Assembly: GCF_000321225.1 (NCBI RefSeq)
Contig: NW_004450402.1
Coordinates: 2,221,674 to 2,285,673, forward strand
DNA length: 64,000 bases
DNA from: Odobenus rosmarus divergens
Taxonomy: Eukaryota > Chordata > Mammalia > Carnivora > Odobenidae
Reading direction: 5' to 3'
Shown here: one piece after another, positions 1 to 10,395 of the stretch
Layout of the letters: each line of letters starts with the position of its first letter
Position numbering within the stretch: the first letter of the stretch is position 1
The notes under the pieces: model-generated
The model's input: the letters and a program-made list of their open reading frames with translations, nothing else
Database searches by the model: none
What the model was told of the DNA's origin: nothing
Translations under genes and position numbers: made by a program

Positions 1-884
1 TATCTTTGCCAAAAAGAAATCCAGAAAAACAATAGACATTGAAATTTTCTTTTGAGGACAATTTCCCACAGGGACCTTTTTTTCCCCGCATTTTTGTTAC
101 CTATAAATGTCTCAATTCACAGAAAAGATTAGTAGCAGGAAAAAAAGAATATTAAAATATTCTCCATTGTTTCGATGGTATTTAAGAAGAGAAATACTAA
201 TATCTGCTAAAAGAATTAACTTTCTGTTTCAGTTTACTGAAAATATTTGCTTTCTAGATTATGGAATCATAGAGCTTAAAACCAAGGGAGGGGGGCTTGA
301 AGGCACTCAACAAACTTCTTTTTCTTTTCTTTTTTTTTTCTACAAATGAAAAAACTAAGTCCTTGAAAGGAAGTAGAAGCGAAGTAGAAGCTAAGTCCCC
401 TGTCTCCTGGACTAGTGTGAATACTTTATGATCCTTCACCTGGCTTATGTTAGCTAGTCTTTCTTAAGAGTTCTGCAATCACACAAAAGCCCAACAATGA
501 TTCGTGCTGTCCAAAGACTTCATAGCAAGACACAGATACCATGAGAACATTTGTAAATTCCAATTTCTTCTTCTATTTAAAGTATTTAAAATGGAAAGGA
601 TCAAGCAATGGTTTCAAAATTAACACCAATGTCTATTTCAACGGGACAAGCCATACGTGTTAGCTGCTTAAAGCTGGGACCCCAGACGCACATCTGCTCT
701 TGTTATTTAAAGTCTTGGGCCCTCTCAGATAAGAGTTATATTTTGGAAGAATACAGAGAGATTGAGAATCAGCTTTAGAGGGGCTGATGGCCAAGGAAAT
801 TATCTTTGAAGGCACTTATGAGACCCCGAGTGGCACAATACCCAGAGAAATTACTGGAGCTGAGGAGTCAGGCAGGGCTACCAT
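1..884. other. Unassigned non-coding sequence
   Basis: AT-rich sequence with no recognisable gene or repeat. The short open frames at 107-349(+) and 254-439(-) overlap on opposite strands and run through homopolymers, so they look like chance frames. Confidence 0.5.
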
Positions 885-1085
885 GATGGGGACTGGTGAC
901 TTGAGTTTTGCAGGATGAGTAAGCATAGGTGGACAAGATAGGAAGGGTGTTCCTGGCAGAGGAAACAGTAAATTGCAAGTGTTGTTCCTCAGAGATAGTG
1001 ACTTGTGGCTAAATTTTGAAGGATGAGTAAGAACAGGTAGACAAGACAGGAAAGAGTAATCCTGGCACAGGAAGCAGAATAAATC
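885..1085 (-). mobile_element. L2 fragment, antisense, internally duplicated
   Basis: Two similar blocks (about 894-972 and 1000-1082) share GGATGAGTAAG.A.AGGT.GACAAGA.AGGAA and CCTGGCA.AGGAA.CAG. This matches the reverse complement of the L2 3' region as I recall it. The two blocks suggest a local tandem duplication of about 107 bp. Confidence 0.5.
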
Positions 1086-1094
1086 TTGAAGATT

Positions 1095-1225
1095 TACTTC
1101 AGATATGATAAGCTCCTGAAGGTCAGAGGCCATGTGCTGCTTCATTTTCCAACCCAAACTCTAGCACAGAGGCTGGCAGAATAGGGAATGTGGAATGAAT
1201 GACTGTTGAGTAGATGAATGGATGC
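1095..1225 (+). mobile_element. L2 3' end, sense
   Basis: Contains the degenerate L2 terminal pattern: AAGCTCCTGAAGGTCAGAGG, then CTAGCACAGAGGCTGGCA and TGAATGAATGACTGTTGAGTAGATGAATGG. It lies head-on to the antisense L2 piece just upstream. Confidence 0.55.
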
Positions 1226-1789
1226 AGGCAGGAAGGAGGTATCCTCATTTTTAGTCCTCAGAATTCAGCACTCTATCCCAAATGGGGTCTAGGAATCTAT
1301 GTACTTTTCCAAGCTCCCCTAAGCCTCTGTCATGAGACATGCATCAGACAGCTGTGACCATGGGTCACATCTGGTAGCAGCTGTCTGGTTACCCAAGACA
1401 CACCAGTTTGAAGAGGAAGGCACTGTTTTCTTAGCTTTGGGCTCTGCTGGGAAATGAAGTCAATCTTAATACAGAGATAAAAATCAGCTGCAGGATAAAT
1501 CAAGTTGTTCTTTAATAAAAACATGGACTAGGGTTATGGGTGGAGGGTAGCAAACCTATTAAATTCCCCCTCACAGAGCAGAGAGTCTTCCTTTGATGTT
1601 GCTTTTCAAACTGAGGATCATCTTATAGTATCTAGATAACGTTATCCATCCCTCTAGCTACACAGCTGACAGAATTTAAGAGCAAAGTGGTTAATGCTCC
1701 CCAGTCCGTGAAGCCTTCTCCTGCTTCTGAGGCCTAAAGTTTGGATTAACAAGCCCATGGTTGTAAGGACACTGAGGCAAACCACTTTC
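1226..1789. other. Unassigned non-coding sequence
   Basis: No gene or repeat recognised. The minus-strand open frame at 1330-1524 has no recognisable domain. Confidence 0.4.
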
Positions 1790-1995
1790 ATTATGTTATA
1801 TTTTTTTAATATAAAGATAGTACATGCTAGTGGTAATTTTTTTCCAAATAGAACAAAAGGATAGCATAATCAAGTAATAATGATAATTGTTGAAACTAGG
1901 TGATGGGTAAATGGTGGGGGGGAGGTCCATTTTATCATTTTTTTACTTGTTTATGTTTGAAATTTTCTAACAAAATATATTTTAAAAAGGAGTCT
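1790..1995 (+). mobile_element. Old L1 3' end, probable
   Basis: The end matches the pattern of L1M 3' termini: GAAACTAGGTGATGGGTA, a G-run, a T-rich stretch, TATGTTTGAAATTTTCTAAC and an A-rich end. The upstream part is too degenerate to place. Confidence 0.4.
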
Positions 1996-2054
1996 CCATC
2001 CCTCCCCATGGTCTATAGCCCCTTAGGCCTCCAATTCCACTCTCCAGAGTTAGA

Positions 2055-2170
2055 CATGAGATGATTTTTTTCTATATTAAGTGTCTACTCAAGTCTTTTG
2101 CCCATTTCTCTTTTAGGGATTTTTGGGATATTCTTTCTTATTTGTTTGTAATTTCACTAATAAGGCAATT
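2055..2170 (-). mobile_element. L1 fragment, antisense, probable
   Basis: TGTCTACTCAAGTCTTTTGCCCATTT matches the antisense of the region just after L1 ORF2. The following T-rich, TTTGTTTG-containing sequence fits. Confidence 0.4.
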
Positions 2171-2429
2171 TTTCTTTTGTGTGATGTATGCTACAGACAT
2201 TTTGGGGCACAGTATAATGATATGGTCAAGAGTAAACCTCTGGATCCAGATGACTGGGTTGCTGGAATGCTTGTCACTCCTGACAGGCAATATTGGCCAA
2301 CTGACTCCAAAAAACCATCCACTGAAGTATACTACTGGTACAAAATGTACCCTAATCTCAGATTTACTTCTTGGATGCTCTCCCTTCCTAAATCTCTACA
2401 CCTGATCAATCATCTGTTGCTCTAGTATC

Positions 2430-3120
2430 TTCTAAATCCACTTTTCTTCCACATCGCAACTGTTACTACCTCTACTAAGTTTACCTTAATTTCTGGCCTG
2501 GATTACTGCACGGGTCTCCCTGCCTCCAGACTTACCCTACCCCTTCCTCACCAAAGCCAGAGTAACCTTTCTTAAACTCCAACCTGATACTCTGTTTTCC
2601 CTGGCTAAAAGCACCGTCAGTACTACCTGCCGCCCTAGAATCCATCCAAACTCTTAACCCAGCAACCAGAGTATTCTGAACATCACTAGCACCTGCCATA
2701 GAGCTGATTTTTTTAAATCCAGGAATTATGTGTGCTGGTTGTTAAATTGCAGGTAGCTGATATCAGCCACAATGGGAAGATTCATACTGTGGAAATCAGC
2801 TGATATTCTCAGAGCTGGTTGACCAGCACACTTCACCTCCCCAGCATCATCTCTTCTCACTCCCAGCTGGAGATTTGCTCTCCAGCTGCACTGAACTGCT
2901 GCCTGTTGTCTCTCGCTTCTGTGCCCTTATACCAGCGCTCTGTCTGGAGGGCAACGCCTCTTTCTACTGGCTCTCTTCTACTCTTTCTTTAGGTCCTACA
3001 TTAGCACTCGCCTCCTCAAGGATGCCTTTCCTAATGTTCTGCCTTCATGTTGACTGATGTACCCCTTCTCTGTGCTCCCACAGCCTGCAGACATAAGTCT
3101 GTCTATATCTGCGACTACAT
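2430..3120 (+). mobile_element. L2 remnant, sense, interrupted
   Basis: TTTCTGGCCTGGATTACTGC.CGGGTCTCCCTGCCTCCAG and the following CCAGAGTAACCTTTCTTAAA match the L2 3' third. The match resumes after about 2831 with CCTCCTCAAGGATGCCTTTCCTAATG. The gap holds a short inverted-repeat element. Confidence 0.6.
2730..2831. mobile_element. Short element with 10-bp terminal inverted repeats (MITE-like)
   Basis: GTGTGCTGGT at 2730-2739 is mirrored by ACCAGCACAC at 2822-2831, with AGCTGATATC and ATCAGCTGAT further in. The 102-bp unit interrupts an L2, which fits a small non-autonomous DNA transposon. No target-site duplication (TSD) is visible, and the family is unknown to me. Confidence 0.35.
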
Positions 3121-3129
3121 ATAAAATGA

Positions 3130-3215
3130 GGATTTGCTATTTGCCACACAATGTAAAAAGTTGAGATGCATGACCTCATTTAATCTTCAGTTGTATGAGA
3201 TGGTCACTATTGTTA
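3130..3215 (-). mobile_element. MIR fragment, antisense (left part)
   Basis: GACCTCATTTAATCTTCAG..GTATGAGATGGTCACTATTGTT is the MIR antisense core. The match resumes at 3825 with GAGATGAAGAAATTGAGGC, so an insert of about 600 bp (3216-3824) splits this MIR. Confidence 0.5.
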
Positions 3216-3250
3216 AAAACAAAACAAAACAAAACAAAACAAAACAAAAT
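3216..3250. repeat. (AAAAC)n microsatellite
   Basis: About seven AAAAC units. It may have grown from the A-rich end of an inserted element, and it later served as the target of the adjacent SINE. Confidence 0.9.
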
Positions 3251-3253
3251 TCA

Positions 3254-3457
3254 GGGGCACCTGGGTGCCTCCATTGGTTAAGCATCTGGCTCCTGATTTT
3301 GGCTTAGGTCATGATCTCCAGGTCCTGGGATCAAGCCCGGAGTCAGGCTCCTCACTCAGCACAGAGCCTGCTTGAAATTCTCTCTCTCCCTCTCCCTCTG
3401 CTTCTCCCCTGCATGTTCTCTTTCTAAAATAAATAAATCTTTTTTTAAAAAAAAACA
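3254..3457 (+). mobile_element. Can-SINE, sense
   Basis: tRNA-derived head (GGGGCACCTGGGTGCCTCCA.TGGTTAAGCATCTGGCT), body, CT-rich region and A-rich AAATAAATCTTTT tail. The 13-bp TSD AAAACAAAATTCA at 3241-3253 and 3458-3470 is perfect. Confidence 0.92.
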
Positions 3458-3470
3458 AAAACAAAATTCA

Positions 3471-3824
3471 ACTGAGTAAATGTAACAATTTAATTGGCTT
3501 TATTCAACAATTCATAAATCAGGTAGCATCCCATCTAGCAAGTAGAAAGGAGCTTCAGAGAGTTGTTGGAATTGGAAGGATCTTATAGGCAGAAGGAGGG
3601 TGGGACAGGAATTTTGAATAATGGATTATTTCAGGCAAGGTTACCTTCCCTTAGAGTATCTTCTCATGTGGACTAGCCTCATAGTGCTGATCAGGAAATT
3701 CCAGACTGACTGGCCAAAAATTCCACTCCAGGGAAAGGATAAAACTGCAGTTAGGTTAGCTATTCACAGCCTTGGTGGGGCTTAGCAGAAGTGACTCTAT
3801 TTGGGGGGCCTCTCGTTTCTTTTT
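3471..3824. other. Unassigned insert inside a MIR
   Basis: No family recognised. With the (AAAAC)n tract and the SINE it separates the two halves of a MIR. CACTAT occurs at both MIR junctions (about 3204 and 3828), so it may be a TSD-flanked old element. Confidence 0.35.
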
Positions 3825-3960
3825 AGCACTATCTGAGATGAAGAAATTGAGGCTTAGAGTATTTCTAAAAACAGCACGAGATTAGAAGATACTTTGTACA
3901 CACATGTATCACAGTGCCTGGTACTTAGTGGGTGTTCAACACACATAGATATTGAATAAA
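3825..3960 (-). mobile_element. MIR (right part) followed by an L2/MIR-type 3' end
   Basis: GAGATGAAGAAATTGAGGCTTAGAG continues the split antisense MIR. From about 3910, AGTGCCTGGTACTTAGTGGGTGTTCAACA..TTGAATAAAT is an L2/MIR-type terminal motif in sense orientation. Confidence 0.5.
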
Positions 3961-4997
3961 TTCATTCTAAACCACTAAACGGCTTGCCAAATTCTATATT
4001 ATAACATTCAAAGCATTTTGTCCCAATGTCATATTAATGCTCATAAACTCTCTAGAAACTTACAAATAATGCTGACTGGAAAGTTTACCCATTAATCTTC
4101 ACAGCTAGCTGGTGCAAGACTCCTTTCTCAGGAAGCAGCAAACAAGAGTGCCCCTAAATTGCTGTTACTCAGACCTCAGCTGGGACTCAGAACGCTGGGA
4201 CTTCTCCCCTGAAAGCATTGGCTTCCTGACTTTCCATAAGAGGCTTTTTTTCACTGTTTTGTTTTTAAGTTGTGATTTCTGCATGACCACCCCTGAGATT
4301 CATTTGACCTTTTGTCATAGTTTCAAAAGAGCAGCCAAGAAACTTGGTTTTGAAATTGAATCAGAGACAAGGGTTATGAACCTGAGCATTCTCCCGGCCA
4401 TTTGGTTGTACTGTGAACTGTTAGGGCTCAGCTGTCAATAAAGTTTTATCCAGCAGAAGTAGTCCCCCAAAGAAACGATATTCATTTGAGAACAAAACTA
4501 CTTCCAACTGACTTTACCTCTTGGATTTTTTTCAGTAATCACGACTAATGTCTATAGCACCTTGGTGGCGCCTGCCTTTCCATGGCTTCCCCAACACTTT
4601 CCGTTGTTCCACTATGCATTGATTCCTTAAATGGATTCAAAACTCCTAAATGGGAAGAGAGCTTCTCCTCCTTGAAATGGAACCACGTGCTTCCCGCAGG
4701 CATAAAAACAGTTCATTTGAATATTAGGAAAAATCAACCAAATTAAGATAAAGCACTTTTTTTCAAGCCAACTGATTGAAAATTGGTTCTTTTTTAATGA
4801 TGTCTAATGCTAAGTCTTCTATTGATTTCCCCTGAAGATTAACTAGAATCAGAGAAGCAATAATGGGAGGCCACTCTATTTGAGGAAAACTGAAGTAAAG
4901 CCATTTTACAAAAAGGGGTTACTCTCCCTTTTCTTTACCTTCCCTTGGCAACCCATTTGGGACATAGCAAGGCAGACTGAAATAAACTTTGTTGTAC
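3961..4997. other. Unassigned non-coding sequence
   Basis: No gene or repeat recognised. The open frame at 4112-4441(+), 109 codons, shows no signal peptide, repeat or known motif. Confidence 0.4.
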
Positions 4998-5009
4998 GAA
5001 TTTCAAAGG

Positions 5010-5213
5010 GGGGCACCTGGGTGACTCAGTCGGTTAAGCATCTGCCTTCGGCTCAGGTCATGATCCCAGGGTCCTGGGATTGAGCCCGGCATCGGGCACC
5101 CTGCTCAGCAGGGAGTCTGCTTCTCCCTCTCCCTCAGCCTGCTGCTTTGCCTACTTGTGCTCTCTCTCTATCTCTCTGTCACATAAAAAAATAAAATCTT
5201 AAAAAAAAAAAAA
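5010..5213 (+). mobile_element. Can-SINE, sense
   Basis: Full-length element with an A13 tail. TSD GAATTTCAAAGG (4998-5009) and GAATCTCAAAGG (5214-5225) differ at one base. Confidence 0.92.
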
Positions 5214-5225
5214 GAATCTCAAAGG

Positions 5226-5576
5226 ACTCTGTTTACCTGGTTCAGGTTCCTATTCTTCACCAGACTTAAAGAGGTTTCTTTAAACTCAAGATAATAAGAA
5301 ATGACAAAACTATTTGTTAAAAATAACTGAACCTACATTTTGTGCTTTGTATCATAAGCACAATGAATAGTAGCTTATATCATTACTATTGATGCCCAGT
5401 GTGTATTAAAAAGCTACTTTAATTAAAATTTCCTTATACTTACTTTTCTGAAATTGTGCACCACAAATGTACTCTCAGGGAATTATTGGATACTACCATT
5501 GGCTGTATAACCAATGAAGAGGTAGTGCATTGAGGATAAGCATAAATTTTGGATCTCTGAATATAAACTTTTGAAA
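5226..5576. other. Unassigned AT-rich sequence
   Basis: Nothing recognisable. Confidence 0.4.
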
Positions 5577-6140
5577 AACCTCCTTTTTCTTCTTTATTTT
5601 TTTAAATTTTTAAATGGGGCATAATATACATATAGTAAAGTGTTTAAATCTTAAGTACAGTTTAATTACTTTTTACATGTGTGTATATCCATGGAAAGAC
5701 CACACAAACAAGACATAAAACATTCCGGGCCTCCTGGAGTCTTTCTGAAGCCCACTCCCAGTCGATACCCTCCACAAATAACCACTCTCCTTCTATTACC
5801 ATAAATTAGTTTTACCTGTCCTTGAACTTTATATAAATAGAATCATAATTGTTTTCTTCTGTGCCTAGCTTCTTTCACACAACATTATGTCGGTGAGATT
5901 CATCTATGTTGTTGCATATAATAATAGCTTGCTCTTTTTCATTATTTTATAATATTCTACTATTGATGGACATTTGGGTTCAAGTCTTTGGTTATTGCGA
6001 ATAGAGTAACTATGAACATTCTTGTATATCTTTGAGGTGGACATAATTCTCTGGGGTATATACCTAGAAGTGGAATTGCTAAAATACAGAGGAGACTATG
6101 TCTGGAAGCTTTATCTTTAATAATTAAAAAAAAAAAAAGA
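5577..6140 (-). mobile_element. Old L1 3' region, antisense
   Basis: The series TTTACCTGTCCTTGAACTTTATATAAATAGAATCAT, TTCTTTCACACAACATTATGTC, TTGATGGACATTTGGGTTC and GGGGTATATACCTAGAAGTGGAATTGCT is the reverse complement of the ORF2-end/3' UTR part of a mammalian L1M element. It has no open frame of note and is heavily mutated. Confidence 0.75.
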
Positions 6141-7294
6141 GTGGCAGTAGGGGGTAAAATACCTTCTATTGGTATCTATTGTGTTAGTTGACATTCTGAG
6201 AGAGTTTTATAGCTGTAGTTGGTCAAATTGAACAGGTGCACTTCTAGGTAAAATCTCGAAGAGTCAATGGGTAAAGCCAGAAGACACTTGAACTACCTCA
6301 CTAATACGTTGTATATGGGCCAATAAGAATCATTCACATGACTTATTTGATTCTTTAGGAAATGCCAAAGTTTGAAATATTCTGTCATTAAAAATTCTTG
6401 AAAGTATGAGAGTGCTCCAATTAGACTCAACTATAAGATCTTTTGACACAACGCAAAGCTATCTATGGACCCCCAGTAACCACAGAAGGAGAGTTTTTCA
6501 CAGGGAAATAAACAATGTCCTCATCTACATTTTCTACTGGCCATGGGGGATTTGGAACTTCCACTTGGAAGTCATCAGTGAGAATAAAAATATTTTCCTT
6601 CTTATTTCAACCACAGCACCCAACTTCAAATAAAATGTCTCCTCTTTCTTTGGGTTTTTCCTAGGGTTGAGTTAAAGTCTTTGCATGGGGAATAAATCTG
6701 GTGCCAAGTACAAGTTAATATTATATTATACTTTTCCTCTGGGGAAGCTGAAGTCTGATCAACTTCCTCCACATTGTAGAACTGTTTCTTCTTTCCCTTA
6801 AATGTGTCCCTGCCCTCCCCAGCTCTCCCTGCGACTACAACACAAATGATTTGTGTTTATCTGTTATGTCCTAGTCTCCTTTTGCAAATCACTTTATTTT
6901 CTGTAAAACCCCTTTGTTACAGCAGATCTCTTAACTACCTTCCTACATCCCATTGGCATTAGATTAATTGTACAAAGGTTATCTTGGGGTTTTGTCTAGA
7001 CTTAAAAAAAAAAAAAAAGGAAAAAAAGCAACCCGGGAATAGTTCCAGACTTTTTGATTAACTGGGCAGTTCTGGAAATTAAGTCTGCTTTTGCCATTCT
7101 TCACTTGAATTACGGTATTTGTCACTGGCCTTTTATATCTGGGTGTGCTGGTAAGAATTTCTGCTAATACAGGATGTAACAGCTTGGATTCTCATGAAAG
7201 TGTTCATTCTGAAGTCATTTCACCTTCGTATATAAATCTTTACTTAGGTTTCTTAATAAAACAGGGCTCAATGTTAGACCTTTTCTAAAAAAAA
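6141..7294. other. Unassigned non-coding sequence
   Basis: No gene or repeat assigned. The last part (about 7080-7280) ends with CTTAATAAAACAGGGCTCAATG and could be a degraded LTR, but I cannot support that. Confidence 0.35.
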
Positions 7295-7307
7295 AAAAAT
7301 GTTACCT

Positions 7308-7526
7308 GGGCGCCTGGGTGGCTCAGTCATTAAGCGTCTGCCTTCGGCTCAGGTCATGATCCCAGGGTCCTAGGATCGAGCCCTGAGTCGGGCTCCCTGC
7401 TCCTCGAGAAGCCTGCTTCTCCCTCTCCCTCTGCCCCTGCTTGTGTTCCCTCTCTCGCTGTCTCTCTCTCTCTCTGTCAAATAAATAAATAAAATCTTAA
7501 ACATAAATAAATAAATAAAAATTTTT
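7308..7526 (+). mobile_element. Can-SINE, sense, extended tail
   Basis: Lacks one G of the GGGG head and has a second TAAATAAATAAATAA run in its tail. TSD AAAAATGTTACC (7295-7306) and AAAAATGCTACC (7527-7538). Confidence 0.92.
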
Positions 7527-7538
7527 AAAAATGCTACC

Positions 7539-7840
7539 AAGTCCTTATCATAGAGATCGATGTGGTCTTCAAATCTATTCCTTCAGATGGCTTTGACATC
7601 TGTAGGTCCAATTTAACTTTGTTTCAAAGGAACTTGGATCAGCGAGGATTATTTTATTCACTATAGGCAACCACTCTTCGAGATTGTCCAATTTGTTCCT
7701 CTGTTGGACTCTACATGCACAATTCTGAAAACTATGATGACTATAATTTTATTCAAATTGATCAGTAGCGTGTGGCTGTCTGAAAGACACCATCAAACTA
7801 AGAACAGTCAACATGTTGATTACAAAACTGGATCAGCTCT
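7539..7840. other. Unassigned non-coding sequence
   Basis: Nothing recognisable. Confidence 0.4.
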
Positions 7841-8279
7841 GGGGCACCTGGGTGCCTCAGTTAGTTGAGCATCGGACTCTTTTTTTTTTTTTTTTTAAGA
7901 TTTTATTTATTTATTTGACAGAGAGAGACACAGCGAGAGAGGGAACACAAGCAGGGGGAGTGGGAGAGGGAGAAGCAGGCTTCCCGCCGAGCAGGGAGCC
8001 CGATATAGGGCTCGATCCCAGGACTCTGAGATCATGACCTTAGCCAAAGGCAGATGCTTAACGACTGAGCCACCCAGGCACCCCAAGCATCGGACTCTTG
8101 ACTTCTGCTCAGGTCCTGATCTCAGGGTCATGGAATCAAGCCTCAGGTCAGGCTCCATGCTCTTAGCTTAAGCTCTTAGCTTAAGCTTCTCTCTCACCTT
8201 CTCCCTCTCTCCCTCCCTGCTCATGTGCTCTCTCCCAAAACAAACAAACAAACAAACAAACAAATAAACAAATAAAAAC
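7841..8279 (+). mobile_element. Older Can-SINE, sense, split by a younger SINE
   Basis: The head at 7841-7880 (GGGGCACCTGGGTGCCTCAG) stops at CATCGGACTCT and resumes at 8086 with CATCGGACTCTTGACTTCTGCTCAGG. The tail is (CAAA)n and AATAAA-rich. Inside it, CTCTTAGCTTAAG is tandemly repeated at about 8160-8185. Its own TSD is unclear. Confidence 0.88.
7881..8085 (-). mobile_element. Can-SINE, antisense, nested in another SINE
   Basis: T16 tract then AAGATTTTATTTATTTATTTGACAGAG and, at the far end, CTGAGCCACCCAGGCACCCC: a complete element in reverse. The TSD AGCATCGGACTCT at 7868-7880 and 8086-8098 is perfect, so this is the later insertion. Confidence 0.95.
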
Positions 8280-8284
8280 AAAGC

Positions 8285-9400
8285 CAGATTAGTTCTACCT
8301 TCATGAGATGGGCCAAGAGTTGCTTCTTGCTAAGTGGTCTTCTGCATACCTTGCCACTAGAAGAAAAAAAGGGAAGGAACTAACATTCATTGAAGGCCAC
8401 ATGCCAAACACTCTGGAAATATCTTACATGGGTTAGCTGAAAAGTAATAATTACAGGAAAGGAGTGAAGTAACTTTTCATAATGACAAGAATGGAGAATT
8501 TCTTAACCATAGGTGTTATGTATTTTACAGATTCTTGTCCAATCTGAGGGAGGTTTCTCTGGGGATGAGTAGAAGAGGTTGAGCAGCTGAGTTTAAAAGA
8601 CTTTCCCGTCTTGAATAATTATTGGTTCAACTCCTGAATGTATTTTCTCAATTGCTGCTATTTGTACTTCTAGCCTTGCCCTAACTCTCTTATTATTAAC
8701 TTGTTAATAATTTTAATTATATATACATAAAAAACAAGTTAATATTAACTTGTTAATAATTTACTTATCTGCTTCTGTATTGCTGCTTAGCTGCTACCCT
8801 GGGGATGGACTTTCTCCTGGATTGCTGCTCAGTTCTTATGTTGGCTCTTGTCCTGCTTAGGCTGCCTGCTTTTCTCACTTTTCCAGAAACTTCTGGCACT
8901 ACTGGTTCACTCTTAATGGTATACCTGCCAACTCTTGCTGATTCCTCCCACTTCCCATTTCATCTCCCTGTCTATTCTGGACTTGTTCCACCTCAGACGG
9001 GTGCCACCTCATTTGTTTTCCCACTCTGTGTAACTTGATTCTAGATCTGATGCATAGGATAGGATTGACCAAGGCACATACGATTGTCTGCATATCCTAT
9101 ACCTCTGCACAGTTAAATTGAAAGGATCACATTGACCAAAAGTTATGACCAGGACGATTCTGGAAATTATTCTTTGCACTGGTCTATAGATCTAGTCTTA
9201 TAAATAAAATCAAAGAGAACTCAAATGATTGATCTTGAAAACCAACAGAGTTGCAGGAGAATCCAAATCTGCTTATCTATTTTTTGAAGAGTAGCATCTA
9301 ATGATTTGATAATATCTCTAAAGTAAGGAATTGCCTGTCAGAATAATTTTCTGATGTTGGATAAGTTTTACAAGATACAAAACAATTGGAAATCTCTGAT
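8285..9400. other. Unassigned non-coding sequence
   Basis: No gene or transposon recognised. It contains a perfect palindrome at 8733-8754. The open frames at 8805-9038(+) and 8899-9093(-) overlap on opposite strands and show no known domain. Confidence 0.4.
8733..8754. repeat. 22-bp perfect palindrome with flanking direct repeat
   Basis: The core is ACAAGTTAATATTAACTTGT with one more A:T pair outside. ATTAACTTGTTAATAATTT also occurs twice in direct orientation (about 8696 and 8744). AT-rich, so a cruciform is possible. Confidence 0.85.
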
Positions 9401-9596
9401 TTTCTTTTTTTTTTCTTTAAGATTTTATTTATTTATTGAGAGAGAATGAGAGATCAGGGAAGGGGGAGAAAGAGAGAGAATCCCAAGCAGACCCCACACC
9501 CAGCACAGAGCCTGATGCAGGGCTTGATCCTGAGATTATGACCTGACCCAAAATCAAGAGTTGGACGCTTAACTGACTGAACCACGTAGGTGCACC
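9401..9596 (-). mobile_element. Can-SINE, antisense, older
   Basis: T-rich start, AAGATTTTATTTATTTATTGAGAGAG, then ..GACTGAACCACGTAGGTGCACC. The head is diverged from the usual CTGAGCCACCCAGGTGCCCC, which suggests an older copy. No clear TSD beyond TTTTCT. Confidence 0.85.
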
Positions 9597-10128
9597 TTTT
9601 CTGGTTCAATTCACAAAACTAGAAGAAATTAATAATAATAATAAAATAATAATTCATTGTCTTAAGCCACTAAGCATTGATGTGGTTGATTATATAGTAG
9701 TAGATACCTGAGACAAAGGAGGCCCAAGGTTCAGGATAAAGCAAGAATCCAAACCGAGTACTTCCCATCAAAAATTTTGTCTCTGGATTTCTCTCTCCAC
9801 ATTCAATATAGTTGGCCTTTCTCCAGTTGTTTTTTCCATAATGTTAGTAATGAATGTGAATGATTACTGTTAAGCTTAAGCCTTCTATATTGGTATGTAT
9901 ATATAACTCTTAAGGTTTGTTTGTAAATTTATTACATAAATACAATTCACAAAAGCTATTGGCACATCACAAAGTCAGACTTGTAGAATTAATGGTGGGG
10001 AATCCCGGTGGAGATCACCAAATTTTACATATCAATGACTTATTGGGCAACAAGGATATACCATTTGATATATGCTCTTATTCTTTTTCCATAAGTGGGT
10101 ACTAAAGGAACACATTCTATGGCCACTA
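9597..10128. other. Unassigned non-coding sequence
   Basis: Short AATAATAATAAAATAATAA run at about 9630-9650; otherwise nothing recognisable. It may include the 5' part of the LTR-like unit that follows. Confidence 0.35.
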
Positions 10129-10210
10129 AAAATATCCAACATGATAATTTGCTCTCTGGCTTCCTAGAGAAAATATCCTGCATGATAATTTGCTATCTGG
10201 CTTCCAGGAG
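10129..10210. repeat. 41-bp tandem duplication, two copies
   Basis: Copies at 10129-10169 and 10170-10210 share ATGATAATTTGCT.TCTGGCTTCC and differ at about 5 of 41 positions. The junction is exact, with no spacer. Confidence 0.9.
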
Positions 10211-10234
10211 AAATTAATCCTCTGCCATTACTAA

Positions 10235-10395
10235 AAGACAATTCCAACCCCCAGAAACTAGAAATATAAAACTACCTAGACCCACAGCTTGGCTTCTGAA
10301 CAGCAAATCAGTCTCCTGCTTAAACTCTCTGACTCTATATCTTGATTTCAGCAACTGGGCTTTTGGTTTGCTCTTTGTGTCCAAAAATAGAGAGG
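10235..10395 (+). other. Possible LTR promoter and leader (low confidence)
   Basis: Downstream of the 41-bp duplication lies AATATAAAACTACC (TATA-like, about 10262), then CCACAGCTTGGCTTCTGAACAG, ACTCTCTGACT..ATATCTTGATTTCAGCAACT and TTTGCTCTTTGTGTCC. Repeats upstream of a TATA box followed by this type of leader resemble a retroviral LTR. No flanking TG..CA ends or internal retroviral sequence were identified. Confidence 0.25.

Noticed and set aside
3216..3250. CRISPR-like regularly spaced repeat
   Set aside because: It is a plain pentanucleotide microsatellite. No direct-repeat/spacer pattern exists anywhere in the window.
7841..7912. tRNA gene in the SINE heads
   Set aside because: The heads derive from a tRNA and retain A/B-box-like motifs, but none can form a complete cloverleaf with an acceptor stem. 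They are SINE promoters.
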